This document shows positions 34,706 to 44,347 of a stretch of 64,000 nucleotides of DNA, piece by piece (the stretch's first letter is position 1; every line of letters begins with the position of its first letter). The stretch covers positions 62,001 through 126,000 of the forward strand of contig CAOLHI010002160.1 of NCBI GenBank assembly GCA_948474755.1, given 5' to 3'. Origin of the DNA: Ctenosaura bakeri. Taxonomy: Eukaryota; Chordata; Lepidosauria; Squamata; Iguanidae. The translations under genes were made by a program, and so were the position numbers. The notes below the pieces were generated by a model. The model worked only from the letters and a program-made list of their open reading frames with translations. It made no database searches and was not told where the DNA came from.

Positions 34706-35434
34706 ATGAAAAATATATACTAGAAATGTCTACCTTTCCACAGACACCTTGCTCCTCCAACCTTGCCATAATCCATCGTGTGAATTTGTAATGGTCTCAA
34801 TTCATAACCAGCTAAAAGGAAATTCATATCTTAGAAATTAAATTTAAGAGGTCTGCATCAAATCAGTCTAAATCAGACTGCATAATTTTCTTGGGATTAT
34901 TGTCAACATCTCAATTTCAGTTGTGGATCAGATATGGATGCTCTCCTGCTTCCTACAGAGTTTCATTTCACCCATGACAGCCTGCAGCTGTTATATGAGA
35001 ATGCAAGTGAATGTGAATCACTGATGTGAAAAGTTGCTGTGATTGCATGGACACATGAAACAATATTGATGGGGTGAAATCTTGCAAGGTAAGCCCTTTA
35101 AATCAAATCCTTGTGTCTTTGTGTCCTCTGGGTTCCTTTCTACCACTTCAGATTCCTACCTGCAGATATACTGATCAATCTTACCACTTCAGAAGTTTTC
35201 TAAATTATCAGGTATATGCCTATAGTGGGTGGGTGTTCCTGTAAACCCCTGTAAAAAGTGACAACTCTGTCCATCTTTGTTTGACCATATGCCCTTATGT
35301 AAATTTATGACCACTAACGTTTTCCATAAGATATCTCAATAAATTGTATCTGTCTAACCATCCATGCACAGTAGTGAGTCAGTTTCAGTGTAAAGGGAAA
35401 CATTCATTTAATTGGATGGAACAATTAAAGCTGC

Positions 35435-35510
35435 AATTCTAATCATAAGAAAACTTACAGGACACAACAGAACTAACTTCCAAGTAAATGTACGCAGGGC
35501 TTAACTATCA
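35435..35510 (+). repeat. Short palindromic repeat, diverged copy
   Basis: GCAATTCTAATCATAAGAAA, ACTTACAGG, AACTAACTTCCAAGTAAATG and TACGCAGGGCTTAACT resemble the AATCCTA / ACTT-CCAAGTAA arms of the family at 13035 and 51085. Confidence 0.35.
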
Positions 35511-35639
35511 AAAGAAAATAAATTCTTTTGCCACAGTCAGGTGCAAGTAAACAATGATACTGAAAATCTGTTATTATACTATACCAGCACAAGCCACCAG
35601 CTAGTGAAGTTTATCTCTAGGAGACACTAACGCACACAC

Positions 35640-37440
35640 TCTAAAGAATAATGAAGTAAGAATATGACATTCTTGCACTTTATTGTGGAGAGACTGAACC
35701 TTTTTTTAAAAGAAAAAAAGGGCTACATTCTGCTGGGTATTTCTTCTTCTTTGTCAATTCCAAATGAAGGAGCTTAACTAACAATAATAAGAAAAATATA
35801 TTTATTTTTCTTATCACATTACTGACAGAAATTTGTCTGGGCATTCTGCTCTTTGCAAACAGTAATCTATTTTTTCAATGGGAAGCAACTGTCATGTCAA
35901 AAACACTCATTTTAATGTAACATGAGACCTTATTTTTAGAGGCAGATAATGTACATATTTAAAAAAATCCCTTTCTATGCATACAAAATCTAAATCGTTT
36001 GTCTCCTGAAATATGGAACATATCACATATCTTGTTTCAAAGCCGATTTCACTCAAGATTCTAACCAGGAGAAAGTCTTATGGTCATGTTCTCCATTTAA
36101 TGTTCACTCCTATGCAAGCTCTGAGACCCTGAAGGTACCTGAGCATGGGAACTGCCTCCTTCTTCATTCAGAGTTTAATCATGGTGCCCAAGAATCTAGA
36201 ATAAAATCCTGACATGGCACTGTCCAAACTGTAGAACTCTCATTACTTTGTATAGGTTTCGACCAATACATCCCATGATGCCAAGGCGTCTATACAAACT
36301 ATCTTAGACAGCCATGGGGTTTCTGACCAATCTCTGTCGGGGCACATCTGGATGGACTGGGAAAAACCAAAAGTTTTGTTCTTCTTCTTTATTTATTTAT
36401 TTGTTTGATGACCCATACAACATTTTACTTATCCCAGACTATTTTCTGTCAGCTCCCAGTATGATGAGATACTTCTTGAACCAGCTCTCCAGGTTGGCTT
36501 ATTTTTAGGAATGAAATAAATAGTCAGTTTACTAGCCACTTGTTTCTGCTATTTCAGAGCTTTCATGAGGCAGCACTTGCTGCGAGATTACCAGTGACAG
36601 GAGGAAGAACTTGAGGGAGAGGGGGAATGACTACAGGAAGAGAGGAAGTATTGAGCTCAAGGAAAACGCACCCACAGACAAACCCCCTAAGAAGAAGAAG
36701 AGGGATGAATGAAAAAAGAAACATCTGTGTGAATCTGAAGTTCTTGAAAAAAGCCATTTTGAAAGCAGAAAACAAAATATGTTAAGAAATGTTTGGATGT
36801 GGGAACAGTGAATAAATATGAGTCAGTCAGTCAGTGCTGGAAACTCTTGGTTCTTTTAACTAATAACTCTGTTATGTCTGCCTGATTCTTCCCATCCCCA
36901 ATAATTCTCATTTGTCTCTCACCTCTTTGCTTAAAAATGATTTGTGTATATAGCAAGTAGTCCTGGAGACTTCAGAACATTATCTAGTCTATGGAGAGGC
37001 TGCAAAGAGAAACAGCAAAACTAACAAGCTATATCACCAGCACACACATGGATTTCTCTGCAGCAAGTCAGGGGAAAAAACTCATTTCACTGTAGATGTG
37101 ATGAATTGTAACTCCTTTGCAACTCTATATACATCTCCAGATTTACTGTATCCATGAAGTGTGGGGAGGTTGTTATATTCCCTGCTGTCCTTTGAAGCAT
37201 TTTGAACACAAATTTCTGGACTAGCTTACAAAAGATGTTCCACATCTAATCATTTCTGGGTTTCCCTCACCCCCTTTTGAGTAATATGAATTAAATATAT
37301 GGAAGATCCAGGATGTTTATCAGCACCAACACAAAATAAAATATCTGTGCAAGAAATTAGATGGTAGATTATAGAGGGCATCCATAATTCTTTAGGCTGA
37401 GGACAGATGGAATTTTTTTGGGGGGGAAGGTAGGTATGCA
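35640..37440. other. Repeat-poor DNA
   Basis: No repeat family recognised. 35640-36000 is AT-rich and even in composition, and might be conserved. A TTTATTTATTTATTTG tract sits near 36388. Confidence 0.35.
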
Positions 37441-37442
37441 TC

Positions 37443-37460
37443 CACACACACACACACACC
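37443..37460 (+). repeat. (CA)n microsatellite
   Basis: About nine CA units. Confidence 0.9.
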
Positions 37461-37554
37461 ACATTTTCATGCAGTGGATATGCTTGAAGTCTACAGACCT
37501 GAACAATGTTTCCATATTCAGAGAGTTTGCCCTTCTGGAACAAGAGATGACTAA

Positions 37555-38011
37555 GGCCATTTCCGCATGCAGCGAGGGAATCACTCCCTGCCGCTACTCA
37601 CCTGATCTTCTTTGGGTCCGGTCTGGTCCAGGGCGAGGAGGAGCAGCGCATGATCACAGATCCACACTGCTCCAGTGTCCAAAATGGTGGCTTCCAGTTG
37701 GTCGTTGGTCATGACCAATCACTGAAGCTCGCCAGCCTAAAGCCCGCCCTCTGCAGATCACAGGCTCGCATTGGTGCGAGCCTGCGAATCTGCATTGGAG
37801 AGCAGGCACGCAATGGCACGTGCCGGCATTTTAAAAAACCTGAAAAATCAGGTTTTTCAAAAACACGCTGGAGGACCACTTGGGGTCACTCCGGAAAGGA
37901 CTGAGGTGCAGATCTACACTAAGTAGTCTGGACCCAGTCTGCTCCAAGGTACAGACATCCTCCATGGAGGATGCATTGCACCATTTTTTTTTAACCCATG
38001 TGGAAATGGCC
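37555..38011. mobile_element. GC-rich Harbinger-like MITE, subfamily A, 457 bp, TAA flanks
   Basis: The left end GGCCATTTCCGCATGC is complementary to the right end CATGTGGAAATGGCC, and TAA flanks both sides (37552-37554 and 38012-38014). The element is almost the same length as the one at 40781 (456 bp), and shares GAAGCTCGCCAGCCTAAAGC, the paired CAGGCTCGCATTGGTGCGAG words, and AAGTAGTCTG with CCCAGTC near the right end. An inner hairpin (ACCTGAAAAATCAGGTTTTT) lies near 37840. It has no transposase frame and is non-autonomous. The 84-98 codon frames are artefacts of its GC content. Confidence 0.8.
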
Positions 38012-38638
38012 TAAGGGAACTTAGGTCAGAGGCTTGGGGAACCTCTTTCTGCTGCTGTCCGTGGTTCCATTGCTCTCACTAATTTTCCATTGGAAAAAAT
38101 ACATAAAAATACATAACATGACACAGCACACCTTCTGTTGTGGGACTGTGACAGTAGGAAGGAATGATGACAGGCTAGTCAAACAGCTTCCCAATTTTTT
38201 TACCAGTCTGACAGAGAATCCGTCCATTATTTAGACTGCTAAACCACCTCCTTCCCATATGAAACAAATTAATAATCCCTCATCCCTTGAAATGGCAAAA
38301 TAAAATAAAATAAGTTGGGCCAAATGCTTCAGCCCAACACATCAACCCACAATGAGTGAAATTATGAAGGTGAATCCAGCTATATCCATGGAAGCTCCTC
38401 CGGAAGCCAGTCTGTGTCACAAAAATGGTTCCCTGCCTTTCAGAATTTGTTTCAACATGTTGAAGTCAGGCATTAGAGCCCAAAGTATGATGGGTATAAT
38501 GTTGGGGGTGGGGGGAAGTATGAACCAGAAGAGCCAGAATTCCTTTTCATCTAATGCAGTCATGTCATGGTCATTATATGAGAAAGGGACTGTTGTCTAA
38601 TGTGCATATATTTAAATACATAGGCACAGAATTACAAA
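38012..38638. other. Non-coding DNA without recognised feature
   Basis: Nothing recognised. Confidence 0.45.
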
Positions 38639-38651
38639 TGGATCAGTTTCT

Positions 38652-38868
38652 ATAGGTTGTTGTGGGTTTTCCGGGCTTTAAGGTCATGTTCTATTAGTAT
38701 TTTCTCCTGAAGTTTTGCCTGCATCTGTGGCTGGCATCTTCAGAGGATCTGAAGATGCCAGCCACAGATGCAGGTGAAACGTCAGGAGGAAATACTAATA
38801 GAAAACAGCCTCAAAGCCCGGAAAACACACAACAACCTATGGATTCCAGCCATGAAAGCCTTCGACTT
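38652..38868 (+). mobile_element. Folded-back Penelope-like/SINE-like insertion, 217 bp, 13-bp duplication
   Basis: TGGATCAGTTTCT flanks the insert exactly (38639-38651 and 38869-38881). The insert is a large inverted repeat. The left arm (38652-38743) starts AGGTTGTTGTGGGTTTTCCG, the right arm (38749-38840) ends CGGAAAACACACAACAACCT, and a 5-base loop separates them. The unpaired 28-base tail (GGATTCCAGCCATGAAAGCC...TTCGAC) occurs only on the right. The words GAAGATGCCAGCCACAGATG and CAGGTGAAACGTCAGGAGG are typical of a repeat abundant in lizard genomes that I associate with Penelope-like elements; that family label is from memory and not certain. Confidence 0.7.
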
Positions 38869-38884
38869 TGGATCAGTTTCTTTT

Positions 38885-40609
38885 CAGTTTTGCAGTACAA
38901 GGCCATTCTGTCCCATTTCCATATAAATCTGCTTTTTTTAAAAAACAAACTTTATGAAAGTTTGCATGTAAAAACCTATTTTAATATTATTTTAAAATCT
39001 ATTTTCTCTCTAGCAGGCATTTTAAATTTTAATACATTTTTAATCCTAGTTATTGGGCCAGAAAGTGCATTGTACCAAAGAAGTAAGGATCAGGTGAGCT
39101 TGTATTGGAATTTGCAAGAGTGAACTCTTCAAGTTTCCCTACATCTAATTTGAACAAGTGAATCACCACCAATCTACTCATCGGCCACCATTTCATAGTA
39201 ACCCTTCAGTAAAAGGAGTAATCCAATTAAAATTTTTCAAGTTGTGAATATTCAGGAATCACAAACATAAATATCAGAGCTGCATGAAGGAGACTAACAG
39301 CCAAATAAAAGGGGAAGGGAAATACCATCTTCCTTGCATGCTTTACAGGGTACTGAAAATGTTTTTATCCAATTTCCCAGGACCCATTTGATTGTATTGT
39401 ATTATGCTGGTCCGGAAAAAGGAAAGTACCACTCACACACACTTGTTTTATATAATACTAGAAAGAATATTTGCAAGAGATAAACAGACCATCAGAAAAA
39501 TCCATTCTATTTGATTAGATATTTCATAGGCTGCACATCAATCACAGTTAATACTCTCTTTTATATATATATATAATTTCCAGCCCAGACAAAGATTTAA
39601 GACATGTCCTCATCTGTATTCTACAGAGAACAGAACGTGCAGAGATCTGAACAGATGTCTCATTTCAGGGACAAATAAGCTGTTCTTTCCAGTCATATGA
39701 GTTTCAGATAATACAGGATTAAAAATCAGATATTGCTTTTAGCGTTCCCTGTCTTTCCTCCATTACCTACATACCTGTAGGTATTTATGAAGTACAGGCT
39801 ATAAAACAAAATCAGAAATGCCCCAATGAGACCTAGTGAACTAGAACCCTGCAGCCTCTTCATTTCTGTGTTCGGGGGAAAAGGTCTGAAGAGACATATT
39901 TTAATCCAAGATTTATTTCTGTATTTTTGGCTACTATGATTTTCATATCAAAGAGATACAGACCACTTTTTCTTTCTGCATGTATAACCATATTCCTAGG
40001 CCTGATTATGATAACAGAATACCAACAAGATGCTCCAATCTCAGGCATGGCTTTTCCACCAGGAACTCCAGTCTCAAGAGGATAACACAAATTTAAGGCT
40101 AAAAGAAAGCCTTTGAAAGTTCCTAATCAAACGTAAGAAAGGGAAAAGACAAGCCTTTTTTAAAGACAGCAAGTGAACAGACAGCACTGTGTTCCAACTT
40201 TAGAGGGATCTGTAAACCATCCTGGGCATGTAAAAGAAATTTCCTACTTATTGCTGTGCAAAAGGCAGACAAATAAAATGCCTGCCAACACGAAAGATTT
40301 CTGGCTTAGGAAAGTTTGTCCTTTCAACAATTAGATAACATTGCATGCATTTATTATTTTAAAATGTTGTCTCATTCATTTTCCTCCTAAGGCAATATTT
40401 CATATATTTAAATCTGGATCAATGCAAACAGAAGTTCCTGAACTTGGGAATATTGAAAGAAAGAGTTTCCTTCTTAACCCCAGTATTACCAAATATTTAA
40501 TTAATATAAGGTGGTGACTTGTTCAACTTACCCACTGATCCACAGAACACAGTGATGGCTACTCCAGCTGCAACTTTCCAGAGTCTCACATGGGAATGTA
40601 GATCTTTAC
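38885..40609. other. Non-coding DNA without recognised feature
   Basis: A short (TA)n tract near 39560-39575. No repeat family or coding signal recognised. Confidence 0.45.
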
Positions 40610-40612
40610 TAT

Positions 40613-40742
40613 GGCCATTTCTGCACTAGGCTGTTATAGTGCTATTATTCCACTTTCAACATCCTATGGAATCCTGGGGTTTACAGTTTAGTGAAGGGCC
40701 TTGAGTCTAATAGCACTATAACAGCCTAGTGCAGAAATGGCC
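40613..40742. mobile_element. Palindromic MITE, 130 bp, TAT flanks
   Basis: Perfect 35-bp terminal inverted repeats (40613-40647 and 40708-40742), beginning GGCCATTTCTGCACTAGGCT, with TAT on both sides (40610-40612 and 40743-40745). The interior keeps the TCAACATCCTATGGAATCCT core of the family but lost the matching right-hand inner arm. It is a deleted derivative of the type seen at 53074. Confidence 0.85.
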
Positions 40743-40780
40743 TATGTCAATTTTCTCCTCTGATTTTTTTTTTAAACTTA

Positions 40781-41236
40781 GGGCTTTTTCGCACTTTTGG
40801 GGGAAAACGGGGTGTTCTGATACTTACTGGGCTGGCGCGCTCCCTCTGCTGATCCAGGCTGATCCGGAGCAGTGCGTGCCCGCGCTACACACTTCTCCGG
40901 GGACAAAAATGGCGCTTTCCGTTTGGTGGAGGCTCTCCACCAGCCGGAGAAGCTCGCCAGCCTAAAGCCTGCCCCCAGAAGATTTGCAGCCTCGTGCTGG
41001 TGCAAGCCTGCAAATCTACACATTAGCGCAGCGACGGACTGGGGCGTACTGTGCTATTGAAAGAGCTCTTTTAAGCGGTCTTTTAATAGCATGGTGAACC
41101 ACCAGTTCTGGTCATTCTGGAGCAGGCTGAAGTCTGGACATACATAAAGTAGTCTGCACCCAGTCCTCCCCTAAGTGCAAATGTCCTCGCCGGAGGAGGC
41201 TGTGCCCTGTCACTAAATCAAAGTGCGGAAAAGGCC
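40781..41236. mobile_element. GC-rich Harbinger-like MITE, subfamily A, 456 bp, TTA flanks
   Basis: The left end GGGCTTTTTCGCACTT pairs with the right end AAGTGCGGAAAAGGCC, and TTA flanks both sides (40778-40780 and 41237-41239). It shares GAAGCTCGCCAGCCTAAAGC and AAGTAGTCTGCACCCAGTC with 37555-38011. It is rich in CpG compared with its surroundings and so could mimic a CpG island. The 62-81 codon frames are not genes. Confidence 0.8.
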
Positions 41237-41239
41237 TTA

Positions 41240-43544
41240 GATATATAGTGCTATTGTGCAAAAGTGTCATTATCAAGTTAGAATGGGCAAAAGTGTACTT
41301 GCCACTCATCATGAATGTTCACGTTTTTGGAGTTTAAAAAAAAAGTCTCAAGAAGCAAAAATATAATGCAATAGAATAAATAAGAAATCTTGCAATGTTT
41401 GAGTTTTTGTGCTAGGTTATCTCAACACAACAAGATTGGAAAATCGGAGAATACTGTTTACGTCACTGGTCTTACAGCACAAAAGCCAAGGACAGCATGA
41501 GAAATGTTCTCCTGACAACTGCTGCAATGGCAGCAATATCATGAGGAAAATGTAAGGTCCTTGGGGCTTTTGTGCCCCAGGAAGCTGCTATCAGTATAAA
41601 TGGAGAAAGCAGTAAAAGAAACTTCTTTCTTCTTGCCATGCCCCTGTTCTCACAACTACCTCTCTGAGAGGTAAGTAAAGTGAAGAAGAAGTGTATTTTA
41701 CGAAATAGAAAAGAGTTCTGGACTCCGGGAATTCAATGACAGTCCAAACTCTGAAGACACTCCGGGAAACTCTACTCAACCATCTATATTATTGAGGGGT
41801 GGATTTTCTATTTTTATCCCTCCCTATAGGAATGGAGAAAACTGTTTCCACTCTGTGTAACCTTCTTCTTTTTTTTTTAACCCCAATACGGTGTGCCTTC
41901 CTTACCCATGGTCTCTGGATGTGTGAACTTGAGCGCCCACAACTGTGTCATGCCCTACACTTAAAATGGCTTAAACATGAATGCACACGCCTGAATCATC
42001 TGCTCAAATGTCACCACCATCGAAAATGATAGGACTTGTATTTGAATGTCTATTTTCCTCACCACACCTACTTAGATATGTACTTTCTCTCAAAATACAT
42101 ATTTATATGTCCTTTTTTTTAGCATATGTGTTTAAATGAGTATTTTGGTACATTTAAACTGCCATGATCTGCACTACAGTGTTCAGAGAAGTGTGAAATC
42201 TGGTGGTGAACTATGTTCTGGTCTGAACATTAGTCCAAGAGATTCAGATCAGGCAATTTGATATCAGAATCCAAAAAAACTTAGAATTACTCATGCACAT
42301 CCCTTCATCATCTTGTGCTATGACCCATATGTGACCAAAAGAGATACCAGCAACTTTGGGAACCCCTAGGACTGCTGCTAAATAATAATAATAATAAAAA
42401 AAGAAGAACATTCCACTGGAAGAGAAACCACCTAAACAGTCTAGTGGGGACCAAGTATGTTGCTGCAATTCTGTGTCGGTATGTGTTTATGCAGTGCTCA
42501 ATGTCAGGAAACTGGTAGTAGAGAGAAAGAATGCTATAGATTATTATGAAAGAAGGTGTGATTGGGTGGGTGAATCACTGAAGTCTTTATGCTGCAACAT
42601 TTTGTTGTAGGACTCATTCATATAAGCATACTTCCTGGTTTTAACAGACCTGTCAGGCATAAACACAATTTAGAGATTTGGTTTTTAATTTTTAAATAAT
42701 AGAGAACAGGGAGATTGTGGCCTCATTTTTTTTCCTTTTACTATAAAGTTACAGCTGTTTTTCCTTTCTAATAAAATTTCATTCTGGTTTCATTTTTTTC
42801 CCTCCTTTTAGAAAGGCACCTCACCACACATAGACACTTCCTTTGGCTAAGAAATTATGTCTGGAGAAAACAGGACTTATCCAATACATGACAAAGAAAT
42901 AAATTTTAAAACTCTTTCTGGTATGTTGGGGAAATATTTGACAGGATGGATGCAGAATTAAGTGTTTCACTTCAAGAACAAAAGTGGCTGACCAGCAGTA
43001 TAAAGTTTATTTAAAGTAGATTTTTAAAGAAAGGGAATGCACGCAGCATATAAAAATGGCCAGCTGACTCTATTCTACACACACACACACACACACACTA
43101 TATATATATATATATTCTCTAAATTACTTTCTATACAATGTATGCTCATGAGCTACTACAGCAGTAAGATCTTTCGACCATTAGACAGTAGATGGTAAAT
43201 GTTTGTTCTGTCGAGTTTTTGAGTACAAATATGTTAGCAAGAATAAAAGCACTTGGGACTGATCATCTGTTAGATTCCATATTGCAGGAATAAAATTCAA
43301 ATGAACACATGTTTCTACAAGTGCCAAGACTCTTTTTCCTAATATAATATTAGTACATTGTAATGTATCCAGCCAGAGAGGATAACCACTGAACGTATCT
43401 CTACTCATTCCTGAGAGTCAAGCCACTGATTTTTATGTTTTACCCCATTCTAAGTCTGTCCCTAAATTACTCTTTTGTGCTCTTAGTCTGAGCTCTTTAA
43501 TTACCCTTCAGACTACTCTGTCCTTGAGACATTTCTTCAGAAAC
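41240..43544. other. Non-coding DNA without recognised gene
   Basis: Simple tracts: (AAT)n near 42380-42395 and (CA)n(TA)n at 43077-43114. Nothing else recognised. Confidence 0.45.
43077..43114 (+). repeat. (CA)n(TA)n compound microsatellite
   Basis: About eleven CA units followed by about seven TA units. Confidence 0.9.
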
Positions 43545-43691
43545 CCATAGAGCAGTGGTTCTCAACCTGGGGGTCGGGACCCCTTTGGGGGTCAAACGAC
43601 CATTTCACAGGGGGCGCCGCTCCTCAATCCTGCCCCCCTTTAAAAGAAGGTGGCCTCACAGCCAATGGGAGCAGTGCTTCTGAGATCCCTG

Positions 43692-43773
43692 CGCTGGGGT
43701 TCAAACTGCAAACCCCAGGATTCCATAGGATGGTGAAAGTGGAATAATAGTGCTATAACAGTCTAGTGCAGAA
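43692..43773 (-). mobile_element. Half of a palindromic MITE inside the SPIN-like element
   Basis: CAAACTGCAAACCCCAGGAT, TCCATAGGATGGTGAAAGTG, GAATAATAGTGCTATAACAG and TCTAGTGCAGAAATAGCC match the right arm of the MITEs at 40613 and 53074. The left arm is missing. Confidence 0.75.
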
Positions 43774-44215
43774 ATAGCCAGGATGACCTTCTCCTCTCGC
43801 TTTTGTTGTCCGTGGACCCTTGGCGCTTGCCACATGCATGTATTGTGTTCTTCGCCCTGACTGTCTTGCATTCCACGCTTTTTGTATGTTCAGCATCCGC
43901 ACTCCCTTTAAGGGAGGGAGGGAGGGAAACAAAACACATCTACTTATGCCGTTGCCATCTTTCCTCTCTCCCTGTCCTTTCCTCCCTGCGCCTCGTGTAA
44001 AATGTGGGCTGTTTCGGCATTGCCTTTGGGAGTGACTGGCTTTTTGAACTGTGGAAACCCAACATTCAGAACTAGAACTACTGCCTTAATTCTGGCATTG
44101 ATGGACGCTTTCTGTGCTTAAAAAGGGGGGAGGGTTACCAGTTTTTAGGCATTAGAAGTCTATCCAGAGCAGTGATTTAGGGCAGTGTTTCCAATCTATT
44201 TGATGTTGGAAATAA

Positions 44216-44252
44216 CTAACTAACTAACTAAATAAATAAATAAATAAAAAAT
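44216..44252 (+). repeat. (AACT)n(AAAT)n microsatellite
   Basis: Four AACT units followed by about five AAAT units, inside the SPIN-like element. Confidence 0.9.
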
Positions 44253-44347
44253 AATGAAAATGATTTTATGGTTGGGGGTCACCACAACATGAGGAACTGT
44301 ATTAAGGGGTCACGGCATTAGGAAGGTTGAGAACCACTGCCATAGAG

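Larger units (their letters stand above)
43553..44339 (+). mobile_element. SPIN-like hAT transposon, non-autonomous, 787 bp, 8-bp duplication
   Basis: Both ends carry CAGTGGTTCTCAACCT as a terminal inverted repeat, and CCATAGAG is duplicated exactly at 43545-43552 and 44340-44347, the 8-bp duplication of hAT elements. The left subterminus (GGGTCGGGACCCCTTTGGGG, GTCAAACGACCATTTCACAG) and the right (ATTTTATGGTTGGGGGTCAC, CACAACATGAGGAACTGTAT, GGCATTAGGAAGGTTGAGAA) match the SPIN (Space Invaders) pattern, known from several tetrapods through horizontal transfer. No transposase is present. The interior (about 43615-44265) is not like the SPIN interior I know and includes half of another MITE plus a GGGA/AACT microsatellite. 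The 65-71 codon frames inside are artefacts. Confidence 0.9.

Noticed and set aside
38749..38780. Hammerhead-ribozyme-like core (CTGAAGA ... GAAAC) in the folded-back insertion
   Set aside because: The bases next to the core do not pair as stem II requires (U opposite U, G opposite G), and no cleavage site in the right place is seen. Penelope-like elements can carry hammerheads, so a structure search could revisit it.
43803..44035. Two 65-71 codon frames
   Set aside because: Inside the SPIN-like element, including a GGGA tract; no domain.
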